64,000 nt of DNA from Roseiarcus sp963742305 (GCA_963742305.1 CAVULN010000037.1:1-64000), one strand, 5' to 3'. Shown: positions 19,272 through 30,719, counted from the first letter of the stretch. Notes: generated by a model from the letters alone, not told the origin. Numbers and translations are program-made.

Positions 19272-19985
19272 ATGACGGAGGCTCTCTTCCGCGAGGATTC
19301 CTATCGCGCCGAAACGGAGGCGGTCGTGCTCGCCTCCGAGACGCGCGGGATTGCGCTCGACCGCACCGTCTTCTATCCGCAGGGCGGAGGACAGAGCGGC
19401 GACAAAGGCGTCCTCATGCTCGACGACGGGACGGCGGTTCCGATCGTCAACACGATCTATGACGCGGACCGCGCGACCATTCTGCATGCGCCGGCCGAAG
19501 GGGCGGCCCTGCCCCGCGCCGGCCAGCGCGTCGTCGCCCGCATCGATTGGGAGTTGCGCTTCAGGCGGATGCGCGCTCACACCGCGCTCCATCTCCTCTC
19601 GGTCGTCGCGCCCTATCCGGTGACCGGAGGATCGGTCGGTGACGCGGAGGGTCGGCTCGATTTCGATTCGGGCGAGGCCGCGCTCGACAAGGCGGAGGTC
19701 GAGCGGCGGCTCAACGAACTGATCGCGCTCGACCGGCCGGTCGCCCATCGCTGGATCACGGACGCGGAGCTCATGGCCAATCCGGGCCTCATCAAGACCA
19801 TGTCGGTCAGGCCGCCGGTGGGAACCGGCCGCGTCCGCCTGATCGCGATCGAGGGCCTCGATCTTCAGCCCTGCGGGGGAACGCATGTCAAGCGCACCGG
19901 CGAGATCGGCCGCGCCTCGGTGACGGGAATCGAGAAGAAGGGCAAGATCAACCGCCGGGTGCGAATCGCGCTCGAGCCCGCTTGA
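19272..19985 (+). CDS. Alanyl-tRNA editing protein AlaX
   Basis: A 237-residue free-standing editing domain that hydrolyses mischarged Ser/Gly-tRNA(Ala). It starts at an ATG one base after the cysteine synthase stop. The zinc ligands are visible: HTALHLL (H103, H107) and CGGTH (C201, H205). The glycine-rich FYPQGGGQSGD motif of the AlaRS second additional domain lies at residues ~34-44. The length fits the AlaX-M/type II group. Confidence 0.9.
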   Translation: MTEALFREDSYRAETEAVVLASETRGIALDRTVFYPQGGGQSGDKGVLMLDDGTAVPIVNTIYDADRATILHAPAEGAALPRAGQRVVARIDWELRFRRMRAHTALHLLSVVAPYPVTGGSVGDAEGRLDFDSGEAALDKAEVERRLNELIALDRPVAHRWITDAELMANPGLIKTMSVRPPVGTGRVRLIAIEGLDLQPCGGTHVKRTGEIGRASVTGIEKKGKINRRVRIALEPA

Positions 19986-20004
19986 GCCGACAGGACCGCG
20001 CCCC

Positions 20005-20853
20005 ATGGCTTCGCGCAATTTCGTCACCACGGCCGAACTCGCGGCCGAGCTCGGGGACCCAAACCTTGGGGTGATCGACGCCTCGTGGCACCTGCCGAAT
20101 TCCGGCCGCATCGGGGCGGCCGAATTCCGGCTCGGGCATATTCCGGGATCGGCGTTCTTCGACATCGACACGATCGCCGACCGGGACGAGGGCCTGCCGC
20201 ACATGCTGCCGAAGCCGGACGCCTTCGCGAATGCCGATGCGCGCGCTCGGGCTCGGCGACGGCATGCGGTTCGTGGTCTATGATTCGCTCGGCCTCTATG
20301 CCGCGGCGCGGGTGTGGTGGACACTGCGCGCCTATCGGGTCGAGGATGTCCGCATCCTCGAAGGGCGGCCTGGCGAGATGGATCAAGGAAGGGCCGGCCG
20401 CTGGAGAAGGGCGACGTCCGTCCCAGGCCGCGCCCGTTCACGCCCCGGCCCGCCGACGGCTTTGTCGCTTCGCTCGACCAGGTGCGCGCCGCGCTGAAGG
20501 ACGGCTCGGCGCAGGTGGTCGACGCGCGCGCGGCCGACCGCTTCCGCGGCGAGTCGCGGAGCCCCGGGCCGGCCTGAGGTGCGGCCACATGCCGGGCAGT
20601 CTCAACCTGCCCTTCGCCGACATCGTCGAGCACGGGGCGCTGAAGCGCGCCCGAGGCGCTCAAGGCCGAGTTCGCCGCCCACGGGATCGACCTTAGGAAG
20701 CCGATCATCACCACCTGCGGCTCGGGGGTGACCGCGGCCATCGTGGCGCTGGCGGTCGAGGAGGCCGGCGGCAAGGTCGCGGGCCTCTATGACGGTTCAT
20801 GGGCCGAATGGGGCGCGCGCGCCGACTGCCCCGTCGCGACCGGGCCGATGTGA
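20005..20853 (+). pseudogene. sseA: 3-mercaptopyruvate sulfurtransferase SseA, about five frameshifts
   Basis: A two-domain rhodanese. The first domain begins MASRNFVTTAELAAELG with GVIDASWHLPNSGR and HIPGSAFFDID. The pieces ALGLGDGMRFVVYDS, GGLARWIKEG, RPLEKGDVRPRPRPF, GHMPGSLNLPFADI and the active-site loop TTCGSGVTAAIVALA follow in order but in changing frames, with breaks near 20240, 20365, 20393, 20555 and 20650. CG(S/T)GVTA marks mercaptopyruvate rather than thiosulfate sulfurtransferase. All motifs survive, yet five indels in 850 bases are many even beside the other damaged genes here, so genuine decay or a badly sequenced stretch are both possible. Confidence 0.7.
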
Positions 20854-20854
20854 G

Positions 20855-20990
20855 GCGCAGGGATTCACACCGGTCACAGTATCGTTCGGCACGTTTGGCT
20901 ACAACGAGAAGGCTGCCGACTCAGTCGTGGTCGGAAGTGGAGGCCTTCCTGAAAGAAGTAACGCGATTTGGAACGGCTCGCGGTCCCTGA
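20855..20990 (+). pseudogene. Remnant resembling the C-terminus of a dienelactone hydrolase
   Basis: Two adjoining frames read FGYNEKAAD and then QSWSEVEAFLKEV to a stop at 20988-20990. Together they look like the last helix region of a dienelactone hydrolase family protein. Nothing of the upstream catalytic part is present. Assignment is by motif resemblance only. Confidence 0.3.
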
Positions 20991-21079
20991 ACAGATTAAG
21001 AGATGTATCCCATCGACCTGCCGCCGGTCTGAAAGCAGTCCGCCGGTCGTTTACCGTTCATCAAACGACCTTGCCAGCA

Positions 21080-21190
21080 TTGTCTGTTGGTCGCGGGGCA
21101 GCGGTAGACCGCTTCCGAATGGTTTCGGCCGGGATCAGCGAGGGATGCGGCTTCTGGACCTTGGCAGCGGCGTTGGGGACGCGCCAATAC
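21080..21190 (+). pseudogene. Remnant of a SAM-dependent methyltransferase
   Basis: The sequence reads SAGISEG in one frame and MRLLDLGSGVGDAP in the next, which is the pre-motif helix and motif I of a class I methyltransferase. No further motifs follow in any frame, so this is a fragment. Confidence 0.35.
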
Positions 21191-21911
21191 TGCTCTTGAG
21201 CGCGCCGATTTGTTGGCTTGGTCGATGATGCCGGAAGTTCACGCCATACGTCAGTTCACCGCACTGCGGTCTGAAATTTAGCAGGTCACGCCAGCCGCGC
21301 AACGTCGGACCGCCCGCCGTCCGTGCCTCCGGTGAGCGCCGGCTACGCTTGCAGGCGTTGCCGGCCTTCCAACCACCGCGTAGGCCCTGTCCTGAGATAT
21401 CGACAAGTTCTTTTCTGTTGACCACTGGATCGAGACCGGCAACGTCGCGAGAAGCAACCCGCCCATGAGAGCCGTGCAAGTTAAAGTGGCTATGCGCATC
21501 CTAGTTCTCCCTCCCGAAATTGACCTTCCAAACCCGATCTCAGCTCTTCACACAAAAGCTTATCTCACCTTCGCGACGCTGCGGCGTCTTAAGGTCAGTA
21601 TCTACTTCATGCGTGCGCCGCTCGGCCGTCTAGTTTCTCCAGCGACGTCGTTGCCGCCATGGGCGGTGACGATCACAAGAACTCGATCAGATTTATCCCG
21701 CTCTGTCAAATGTAAACCGGGCTTTGCACCCAATAAGTGGATGTCGATTTTATTTGTCCGGGCATAGTCGTTCCCACGCTGAATTAGACAAAGCGCCGGC
21801 CGAGGAGCATCGACTGCAAACGACGCCTTCCCAAAACTGTGACTTCCGCCGTCGCGGTCCGCAACGGCCGGTCTGTCAAACCCAAGTCGAATCGGTTGGA
21901 AGTTTCGCTGC
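21191..21911. other. Gene-poor stretch, probably degraded DNA
   Basis: About 720 bases without a gene I can support. It is less GC-rich than its surroundings. A reverse-strand frame running to a stop at 21602 contains NDYARTNKIDIHLLGAKPG and may be another remnant, but I do not recognise it. Confidence 0.4.
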
Positions 21912-23432
21912 TCACCCGAGCCCCAGCTTCTCCGCGAGGCCGATGCGTTGGAGCTTGCCGGTCGCGCCTTTGGGGATTTCGGCGAGGAAGAGGATCTTGC
22001 GCGGCGTCTTGAAGGCCGCGAGGCGTTCGGAGAGGAAGGCGCCAAGCTCCTGCTCGGTCGCGCTCAGGCCCTCGCGCAGGACGACCGCCGCACCGACCTC
22101 CTCGCCGAGCATCGGGTGAGGCAGCGCGAAGGCGACCGCCTGCAGGACGGCGGGATGGTTCATCAGCGCTTCGTCGATCTCGCGCGGGCTAATCTTCTCC
22201 CCGCCCCGATTGATGATCTCCTTGAGCCGTCCGGTGAGCGTGAGGTAGCCGTCGGCGTCGATGACCCCCTGATCGCCGGTGCGGAACCAGCCGTCGGTGA
22301 ACGCGGCCTCATTGGCCTTGGGATTGTTCTCGTAGCCCGCGGTGACGTTCTCGCCGCGAATGACGACTTCGCCGGTCTCGTCGCGACCCAGCAGGCGTCC
22401 GGCCTCGTCCATGATCGCGATCTCAGGGCCCGCGGCGACGCCCACCGATCCTGGCTTGCGCATGGCCCTCAGCGGATTGGACGCCATCTGGTGGGTCGCT
22501 TCCGTCATCCCGTAGGCCTCGATGACCGGGCATTTGAAGACCTCCTCGAGTTCGGCGATGACGGTCGGGGGCATCGACGACGACGAGGAGCGCACGAAGC
22601 GCAGCGGATTGCGGGCGACGATCTCCTTGTTGCGCGCGGCGCGGGTCAGGACCGCCTGATGCATGGTCGGCACCGCCGTGTACCAGGTGGGCTTCGCCTC
22701 ATCCATCTCGGCGAAGAACTTGAGCGCATTGAATCCGGGCGTGCAAAAGACGGAGCCGCCGCGCGACAGCGGCGCTGAGAGCCCAGCCATCAGCCCGTGA
22801 ATGTGGAAGAGCGGCATGACATTGAGGCCGCGGTCGCGCTCGAAAGTTCGAGTGAGGCGGCGATGTTGCGGGCCGAGGTCCAGATGTTGGCGTGCGTCGA
22901 GCGGCACGATCTTGGGCCGCGAGGTGGTGCCCGACGTGTGCAGGATGAGCGCGACGTCATCGGCTTCGGCGCGGCCCGGGCCGGGCCGCGGCGCCCCTCG
23001 TCTCGCCAGCAAGCCGGAAGGCGCCGGCGCCGGCCTCCGAGCTCCGACACAAGCGTGATGACCGACGACCCCGAGCTTCGCGGCGGCGAGAAGCGCGGGC
23101 GAAGCGCTGCCCGCTTCGACGATCAGCGCCTTGGCCTTGAGGTCCTCGATGTAGAATTCGAAGTCCTCCTCGCGATAGGCGGGGTTGAGTGGCGCGGAGG
23201 TCGCCACGGACGCGACGGCGAGGAACGCCGTCGCCATCTCGGGCCCGTTCGGCAGCACGATCGCGACCCGGTCGCCGCGGCCGATTCCGAGTTCGTTGAG
23301 CGAGCGAGCCGCGCGATCGATCAGCGCGCGTAAAGGCCGCTATGTGAGCGGCCTCGCCTCGTGCGCCGCGATGGCGATCGCCTCGTCCTTCCCCGATGCG
23401 ATGAGGCCTCTTATGGTGCGATCCGAATTCAT
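21912..23432 (-). CDS. Oxalate-CoA ligase-like acyl-CoA synthetase, frameshifted
   Basis: An AMP-forming ligase of the ANL superfamily, close in motifs to the oxalate-CoA ligase group (AAE3/Pcs60): LILHTSGTTSRPKIVPL, NVMPLFHIHGLMAGL, TWYTAVPTMHQ, EAYGMTEATHQMASNPL, GWFRTGDQG and LKEIINRGGEKISPREID. The start at 23432 (preceded by GGAGAG) gives MNSDRTIRGLIASGKDEAIA, then the frame breaks near 23340. Further compensating breaks lie between about 22850 and 23060. Oxalate as substrate is inferred from the motifs and is not certain; another short acid is possible. Confidence 0.7.
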
Positions 23433-23493
23433 TCTCTCCACTCCGATTCTTAGCCGGCCGCGGTCATCGACCGCGGCCACGGTCGCCAGGCCC

Positions 23494-23546
23494 TTGTACG
23501 CGCGATCGCTGATCGCGCCGGCCGCGCTCGGCGAGCGCGGCTACAA
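23494..23546. repeat. REP-like palindromic intergenic element, copy A
   Basis: Begins TTGTACGCGCGATCGCTGAT and ends GCGAGCGCGGCTACAA, with internal inverted repeats. The same element lies at 37244-37295 and 52710-52801. Here its right end supplies the stop codon of panE. Confidence 0.6.
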
Positions 23547-24546
23547 TTTCGGCGCGAGCTTGAGCCCGCCGCTGCTGCGCGCGACAGTCTCGCCCAGAAG
23601 CTTCGCCGCCGCATAGATCGCGTCAAGATGCGGGGTCGCGACATGGGCGAGACGGGCGAGTTCGATGACCGAACCGAGCAGCGCGTCGATCTCGATCGCG
23701 CGGCCGTGCTCGATATCCTGCAGCATCGAGGTCTTGTGGGCGCCGACACCCTCGGCGCCGGCGATGCGCTTCTCCGACGCTGAGACGGAAGCGGATGCCG
23801 AACGATTCGCCGACCGTTTGCGCCTCCCGCATCATCTCCGCCGCAAGCGTCCGGGTCGGGGGAAAGCGGCAGATGTCCTCGAGCGTCGCATGAGTGAGCG
23901 CGCTCACTGGATTGAAGGTGAGATTGCCCCAGAGCTTGGTCCAGATTTCGGTGCGCACGTCTTGAAGCGTGGGCGACTTGAAGCCCGCCTTGCCGAAGAG
24001 CTCGGAGAGCGCCGCGATGCGTTCGGTCTTCCGCCCGTCGATTTCGGCGAGCGGCAGGCGATGGCCCTCGATGTGGCGGACGATTCCGGGGGCTTCGATC
24101 TCCGCCGCCGGATAGATGATGGAGGCGATGACGGAGTCGATGGGCAGATGGCTCGCGATCACGCCGCCGGGATCGACGCTCTCCAGGCGAATGCCCTCAT
24201 GAGCCCCGCCGTGCTTGAAGAAATACCACCACGGGATGCCGTTCTGGGTGGTCATGAGCATGGTCGAAGGCCGAACGATCGAGGCGATTTCGGCCGCGAT
24301 CGGGGTGAGCTGGTGAGCCTTGACCGCGAGCACGATGAGGTCCGCGCCCCCGGCCTCGGCGATGCGGTCGGTCGCCTCGACGCGGGCGACGGCCTCTTCG
24401 CCGTTCTCCTTAAGGAGAAGCCCGCGTTCGCGAATCGCGGCCAAGTGGGCCCCGCGCGCCACGACCTTGACCCGCTCGCCAGATGCGGCGAGCCTGGCCG
24501 CGATCAGGCCGCCGATCGCGCCTGCCCCGATGACGGTGACGTTCAT
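23541..24546 (-). CDS. 2-dehydropantoate 2-reductase family protein, one frameshift
   Basis: A ketopantoate reductase-type NADPH enzyme. The Rossmann start is MNVTVIGAGAIGGLIAARLA; LIVLAVKAHQL, TTQNGIPWWYF (with the catalytic-loop N) and WTKLWGNLTFNPVSALT (catalytic Lys) follow. Near 23783 the frame breaks after SFGIRFR; the C-terminal helices (SEKRIAGAEGVGAHKTSMLQDIEHGR, given here in pieces: SEKRIAGAEG, then HKTSMLQDIEHGRAIEIDAL) continue in the next frame to a TAG at 23541. HKTSMLQD is a strong family signature. Whether it acts in pantothenate synthesis is unsure; many paralogues exist. Confidence 0.8.
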
Positions 24547-24840
24547 GCGCCCTTCCGGTCCCATGCCCTTGCGGCCTTGGCCTTGCCTTCCGCCGCCGTC
24601 CGTTAACCTTGCCGGCACAAAACGGACCTATCATGCCGCCGTCCGTCAAGCCCAGGCTGACGGAGACAAACGGCGGAAGGAAAGCAGGCGGAAAGAAGGC
24701 GCGATCCTGGCCGAGACCGGCAGGCGATTTCCATAAATCCGCCGCCGATGATATGGAAGGCGCGGCGCCATGAGGCGGGTTCGCCGGCGCAGCCGTAGAA
24801 AGCGGCCTGACGAAGCGGCCAGGGTTTAGGGACTGGGCAA
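24547..24840. other. Intergenic between panE and the ABC exporter
   Basis: About 290 bases between divergent genes, with no supported gene. The exporter has no convincing ATG; its frame stays open back to about 24811 without one, so either the TTG at 24841 is used or an indel hides the real start here. Confidence 0.4.
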
Positions 24841-26634
24841 TTGTCGGTTTGGCGTCAAGTCCGCGAGCGCGCGCTCTCGCTCCTGAACTCGCCCTCGAAC
24901 GCGACTCTGCGCCGGCTCCTGACCGATCAGGGCACGAAGCACTGGAAGGGCTACGCCTTCGCCTTCGTGATGATGGGCCTGATCGCCCTCACCACCTCGC
25001 TCTCGGCCTGGATCATCGGCCAGATCGTCAACAAGATCTTCGTCGGCCGCGATCTCACCGCGGTGTGGGAGATCACCGCGGCGATCGTGGTCATCTACAC
25101 GGTCAAGGGCCTTGCGACCTACGGCCAGCAGGTCGCCCTGTCGCGGGTCGGCAACAGCATCATCGCCAACATCCAGCGGCGCATCTTCGACCAGATGCTG
25201 AGGATGAAGGTCAGCTATTACAGCCGCTCGCATTCGTCGGAATTCATCGCCCGCCAGTCGTTCATCGCCCAGTCGGCGAGCAACGTGCTTAACCTGCTCA
25301 TCACCACGCTCTCCCGCGACGTGCTGACCATTGTCGGCCTCGTGATCGTGATGGTCTCGCAGGACCCGCTGCTGTCGCTGTTCGCGCTCATGTTCGTGCC
25401 GCTCGCGGCGGTCGGCGTGCGGAAGATCGGCCTGCGCGTGCGCAAGATCATGGCGAGCGAGTTCAAGGGCGCGCTGCAGATGATGGAGTCGCTGCAGGAG
25501 ACCGCGCAGGGCATCCGTATCGTCAAGGCCTTCACGCTCGAAGACTTCATGCGCGCGAGGCAGGAGAAGGCGATCGCCAGCTTCCAGGTGGCCGCCAACA
25601 AGCTCACGCGGGTGAGCTCGCGCACGAGCCCGATCATGGAGAGCCTCGGCGGCTTCGCCATCGCCGCGGTGGTGCTCTATTCCGGCTACACCGTCATCAT
25701 CCGCGGCAACCCGCCGGGAAGCCTCTTTTCCTTCATCACTTCGGTGATCATGCTCTACGAGCCGATGAAGCGGGTGGCGCGGCTGCATGTCGACCTGTCA
25801 TCGTCGCTGTTCGGCGTCAGCCTGCTCTACACCTTCCTCGACGAGCGCGACTTCGAGACCGGACCGGGCGGAGGCGGGCGATCTCCAAGGTCACCGAGGG
25901 GCGGATCGAATTTCGCGACGTGTGCTTCGCCTACCGGCCCGAGGAAACCGTCCTCCATTCGATCAGCTTCACGGCCGAGGCCGGCAAGACGACGGCGCTG
26001 GTCGGCCGCTCGGGCGGCGGCAAGATCGACGGTGATGAACCTCATCCTGCGCCTCTACGAGGTCGGGTCGGGCCAGATCCTGTGCGACGGCCAGGACATC
26101 GCAACCGTCAGCCTCGCGTCGCTGCGCCGGCAGATCGCCTATGTCGCGCAGGAGAATTTCCTGTTCAAGGGTTCGGTGCGCGACAACATTGCGATGGGAA
26201 GACCGGGCGCCAGCGACGACGAGATCATCGCCGCCGCCAAGGCGGCCTACGCCCACGATTTCATCATGGGCTTCGAGCGCGGCTACGATTCGCCGTGCGG
26301 CGAGCACGGCATGCAGCTTTCGGGCGGGCAGCGTCAGCGCATCGCCATCGCGCGCGCCTTTCTGAAGGACGCGCCGATCATTCTTCTGGACGAAGCGACT
26401 TCGGCGCTCGATTCCGAATCCGAGCAGGCGATCCAGAAGGCGCTGCGAACCTTGTGCGAAGGGCGCACGACGATCGTCATCGCCCACCGCCTGTCGACCG
26501 TGGCGAAGGCGGATGAAATCTGCGTCCTCGACCGCGGCCATATCGTCGAGCGCGGGCGCCACGGCGAACTCCTGGCCCAGGGGCGCACCTACAGCCACAT
26601 CGCCCAGACGCAGTTTCCACGTGACGCGGCGTGA
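24841..26634 (+). CDS. ABC exporter, MsbA-like fused permease-ATPase (two compensating frameshifts)
   Basis: A 597-residue half-transporter of the lipid/multidrug exporter type. The six-helix permease spans residues ~35-320. The nucleotide-binding domain follows, but between about 25870 and 26030 the frame is displaced: the linker and Walker A (GRSGGGK) are readable only in another frame, and a single extra A after GGCAAG restores the original one. After that the sequence is intact: YVAQENFLFKGSVRDNI (Q-loop), LSGGQRQRIAIARA (signature), IILLDEATSALD (Walker B), IAHRLSTV (H-loop). Start uncertain (TTG shown). Substrate unknown. Confidence 0.8.
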   Translation: MSVWRQVRERALSLLNSPSNATLRRLLTDQGTKHWKGYAFAFVMMGLIALTTSLSAWIIGQIVNKIFVGRDLTAVWEITAAIVVIYTVKGLATYGQQVALSRVGNSIIANIQRRIFDQMLRMKVSYYSRSHSSEFIARQSFIAQSASNVLNLLITTLSRDVLTIVGLVIVMVSQDPLLSLFALMFVPLAAVGVRKIGLRVRKIMASEFKGALQMMESLQETAQGIRIVKAFTLEDFMRARQEKAIASFQVAANKLTRVSSRTSPIMESLGGFAIAAVVLYSGYTVIIRGNPPGSLFSFITSVIMLYEPMKRVARLHVDLSSSLFGVSLLYTFLDERDFETGPGGGGRSPRSPRGGSNFATCASPTGPRKPSSIRSASRPRPARRRRWSAARAAARSTVMNLILRLYEVGSGQILCDGQDIATVSLASLRRQIAYVAQENFLFKGSVRDNIAMGRPGASDDEIIAAAKAAYAHDFIMGFERGYDSPCGEHGMQLSGGQRQRIAIARAFLKDAPIILLDEATSALDSESEQAIQKALRTLCEGRTTIVIAHRLSTVAKADEICVLDRGHIVERGRHGELLAQGRTYSHIAQTQFPRDAA

Positions 26635-26729
26635 GCTGTTCCGCCAGCCGCTTCAAGCGTACGGAACTTTTCGACCGGGCGGCGCGTTGCGGTAGCGGCG
26701 TCAATTCGAGCGAGGGAGGACATTCATCG

Positions 26730-27780
26730 ATGAAGCGGCAGCATCTCGGCTGGTGGTTCTCGCCGCGTCATTGACTTGCGGCGCGGCGCACGCGACGACG
26801 TATACCGGCGCTATATTCTTTCGGCGACAGCCTCTCCGACGTCGGGAACGTTTATGCGGCGAGCCACGGCCTGGCTGGCCCGCTCCTGTCCTCCTATCGG
26901 GCGGTCCTCGCCTTATTTGACGGCCGTTTCAGCAACGGACCGAACTGGGTCGACGATCTTTCCGCCCAACTCGGCCTGGGCGCGGTTCACCGCGAGCTCG
27001 CCGAGGGAACGACTTCGCGGTTGGCGGCGCGCAGACCGGACCGACCAGCGTCAATCCCGGCGTTCCTCTCGTCGATCTGAAGGACCAGGTTGAGGAATTC
27101 GACGTTCTGCATCCGTCGCCGGCGTCGAGCGCGCTCTACACCCTTGACATCGGCGCGAACGACATCGGCAATGCGATCTCGGCCGTCGCGAAGGACCCAT
27201 CATTCGACCTCCGGCAGGCCGTCTCGCAGGCGGCCTCGAACGCGATCGCGCGGTCGACACCCTGTACGCCGACGGCGCGCGCTATCTGCTTCTATTATGA
27301 GGTCCCGATCTCTCTCTCGTGCCCGCTTTCGCAGCGGCGGCTCGCTCGGCGGCGAACTCGCGGCGCAGTTCAATGACGCGGTTCTCGCCGGAATTAAACC
27401 GCTGGAGGCTGCGGGACCCGCTCACGGTTTTCAACGTGCCGGTGTTCACCGCGCTTCAGAGCATCGTGACCGACCCCGCGCGTTTCGGCTTCGCTAACGT
27501 GACCGAGTCCTTGCCTGTCCGGAAACTATCGCGTCTCCCGGAACGGAATGCGCGGATCCCGAGCCAATATCTGTTCTGGGACAGCGAGCATCCGACCGCC
27601 GCCGCGCAGGCTCTCACCGCCGATCTCGCCTACGCGACGCTGACAGGCGCGCCCGATCCGACGGCAGCGCCGGAAGCATCGACCTGGGTGCTGATGCTGA
27701 TCGGCTTCAGCGGGCTCGCCTTCGCCGGCTGGCGCGCGCAGAGCGCGAAAGCGGGCGCGGCGGCCGGCGCCTCGATGTAA
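26730..27780 (+). pseudogene. GDSL/SGNH esterase with PEP-CTERM tail, multiply frameshifted
   Basis: Fragments in changing frames spell a secreted lipase/esterase: an N-terminal hydrophobic segment (LVVLAASLTCGAAHA), GDSLSDVGN (nucleophile block I), SNGPNWVDDLSAQLG, TLDIGANDIGNAI (block III) and a DSEHPTAAAQAL block with the catalytic Asp and His. The C-terminus, APEASTWVLMLIGFSGLAFA followed by GWR, is a PEP-CTERM sorting signal. At least four breaks lie between 26800 and 27550. All motif blocks are present, so it was functional recently or the sequence is poor. Confidence 0.6.
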
Positions 27781-27958
27781 CGCCAACTCCCGCCGATAGC
27801 TCATTGTCGCGTTCCGCGATGGTGTGCTGGCCGCCTCATTCCCGTCGCCGCCAGCGCGGCGGAAGCCCTCCCCAAATTGGAGGGCGGGGCGCGCCACGAC
27901 CGCGCCGCAGGTTGGGAGCATATTGTCCCTGAGTCTTCGTTCGCGACGAGGTCTCGCC

Positions 27959-28246
27959 ATGGGGTTGCGATCCGGCCTATTCACACTGGCCTTTGCTTTT
28001 GCTGGCGCGCTGGCGTTCGTATTCATTACCCTCGGCGCCGTAGTCTTTCTCGCCGACCGTGAACTCGGCGCTGCCTTCGGCGGTATGGACAGCGCGAGAC
28101 CGGCGACCGCCAGCAATGAGAGCGATCAGGTCGCCTCGCGCCAGCCATCGACGGCGCGCGTCGAAGGAAGCAAGAAAGAAGACCTCTCAGTCGCGCGCCT
28201 TGTCAAAGCCCCCGGCCATCTTCTCGAGGAAATCCTTCGCCATTGA
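27959..28246 (+). CDS. Small single-pass membrane protein, unknown function
   Basis: A 95-residue protein with one transmembrane helix (residues ~8-36, AFAFAGALAFVFITLGAVVFL) and a polar cytoplasmic or periplasmic tail rich in Ser, Lys and Glu. The ATG at 27959 starts directly before the helix; the frame is open further upstream but that part is arginine-rich and unconvincing. It converges on ridA, whose stop lies 16 bases away. No family recognised. Confidence 0.5.
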   Translation: MGLRSGLFTLAFAFAGALAFVFITLGAVVFLADRELGAAFGGMDSARPATASNESDQVASRQPSTARVEGSKKEDLSVARLVKAPGHLLEEILRH

Positions 28247-28262
28247 TGCAGGATGACCCGGT

Positions 28263-28658
28263 TCAGGGATCGGGCACGACCGCGACGACCTGAATCTCCA
28301 CCTTCGCGCGGTCCTCCATCAGCGCCGAGACCTCGATGGCTGTCATCGCTGGAAAGCAGCGGCCAATGATCTCGCGATAGGCTTCGCCGACGCCTTTCAG
28401 ATTGGCGAGATATTCCCGCTTGCTGGTGAAATACCAGGTCATCGAGACGATGTGCTCAGGGCCGGCGCCGTCGCAGGCGAGCACGGCGACGACATTCCGC
28501 AGACTCTGCCTGACCTGCTCGACGAAATCGTCGGTCTCGAATTTCGAGTCCCTGTTCCAGCCGATCTGGCCCGCGACGTGAATGACGCGGCCCCGGGCCG
28601 AGACGCCGTTGGCGTAGCCGACCGGCTTCGCCCATCCCTCCGGTTGCAGGATTTTCAT
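28263..28658 (-). CDS. RidA-family protein of the 2-aminobenzoyl-CoA operon
   Basis: A 131-residue YjgF/YER057c/UK114 protein. RidA proteins hydrolyse reactive enamines/imines to ketones and ammonia; the conserved features seen are HVAGQIGWN, the NVVAVLACDGAG helix turn and AMTAIEVSALMEDRAKVEIQ with the substrate-binding arginine replaced by the local variant. It is the last gene of a same-strand operon after the acyl-CoA dehydrogenase (22-base gap). In the anthranilate-CoA pathway the ring nitrogen must leave as ammonia from an enamine intermediate, and this protein is a fitting candidate for that step (inference). Confidence 0.85.
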   Translation of the reverse strand: MKILQPEGWAKPVGYANGVSARGRVIHVAGQIGWNRDSKFETDDFVEQVRQSLRNVVAVLACDGAGPEHIVSMTWYFTSKREYLANLKGVGEAYREIIGRCFPAMTAIEVSALMEDRAKVEIQVVAVVPDP

Positions 28659-28680
28659 GCCGTCACGCCCCAGATTCCAA

Positions 28681-29870
<1,190 letters not shown>

Positions 29871-29871
<1 letters not shown>

Positions 29872-30719
29872 CAATCGCCCTCGAAAACCGGCTTCCGTTT
29901 GGCCGCGAAGGCTTCGAAGGCGCGCCGGAAGTCCTCAGTGGTCATGCAGATCGCCTGGGCTTGCGCTTCGGCTTCGATCAGTTCGTCGAGCCCCATCGCC
30001 CACTCCTGGTTCAGCATCGTCTTGGTCATGCCATGCGCGAACCACGGACCGTCGGCAAGGGAGCGGGCCAACGCCAGCGCTTGCCGCTCGAGATCGGCGC
30101 TCGGATGCACGGCGTTGTAGAAGCCCCAGGCCGCGCCTTCCGCGGCGCTCATCGTCCGGCCGGTGAACAGAAGCTCCGCCGCGCGGCCTTGGCCCACGAT
30201 CCGCGGCAGAATTCCGCACGCGCCCATGTCGGCGCCGGCGAGCCCCACCCGCGTGAACAGAAATGCGGTCCTCGCTTCCGGCGTCGCAAGGCGCAAGTCG
30301 GAGGCCATTGCGAGGATCGCCCCTGCTCCGGCGCAAACCCCGTCGACCGCCGCGACAATGGGCTGCGGGCATTTGCGCATCGCCTTGACGACATCGCCGG
30401 TCATGCGGGTGAAGGCGAGAAGGTCGGGCGTGGCCATACGGGTCAGCGGCTCGATGATCTCGAAGACGTCGCCGCCCGAGGAGAAGTTGGCTCCTGCCCC
30501 GGTGAGCACGATGGCGCGAACATCGGATGCAGAGGCCAATTCGCGAAAGAGGTCGCGAAGCTCGACGTAGCTGTCGAAGGTCAGGGGATTCTTGCGCTCG
30601 GGGCGGTTGAGCGTGATTGTCGCGACCCGGCCGTCCTCGCTCGCGGCGAAGCGGAAATGCCGCGCCGCATAGTCGCGAAGCGGACGGCGCATCGTCTGCA
30701 TCGGATTCGGTGCGCTCAT
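29871..30719 (-). CDS. Enoyl-CoA hydratase/isomerase family protein
   Basis: A 282-residue crotonase-fold protein. The oxyanion-hole segment is GANFSSGGDVFEI, and the second is GADMGACGILPRIVGQGRAA, with the glutamate expected at one catalytic position replaced by Cys/Gly, so hydration by the standard two-Glu mechanism is not assured; ring opening or isomerisation is possible. The ATG at 30719 overlaps the SDR stop by ATGA, and its stop abuts the acyl-CoA dehydrogenase start. All of these belong to one operon with the monooxygenase/reductase. Confidence 0.85.

Noticed and set aside
21602..21790. Reverse frame with NDYARTNKIDIHLLGAKPG
   Set aside because: No ribosome binding site or family recognised; it runs out of the acyl-CoA ligase gene in a different frame. 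Left as a possible remnant only.
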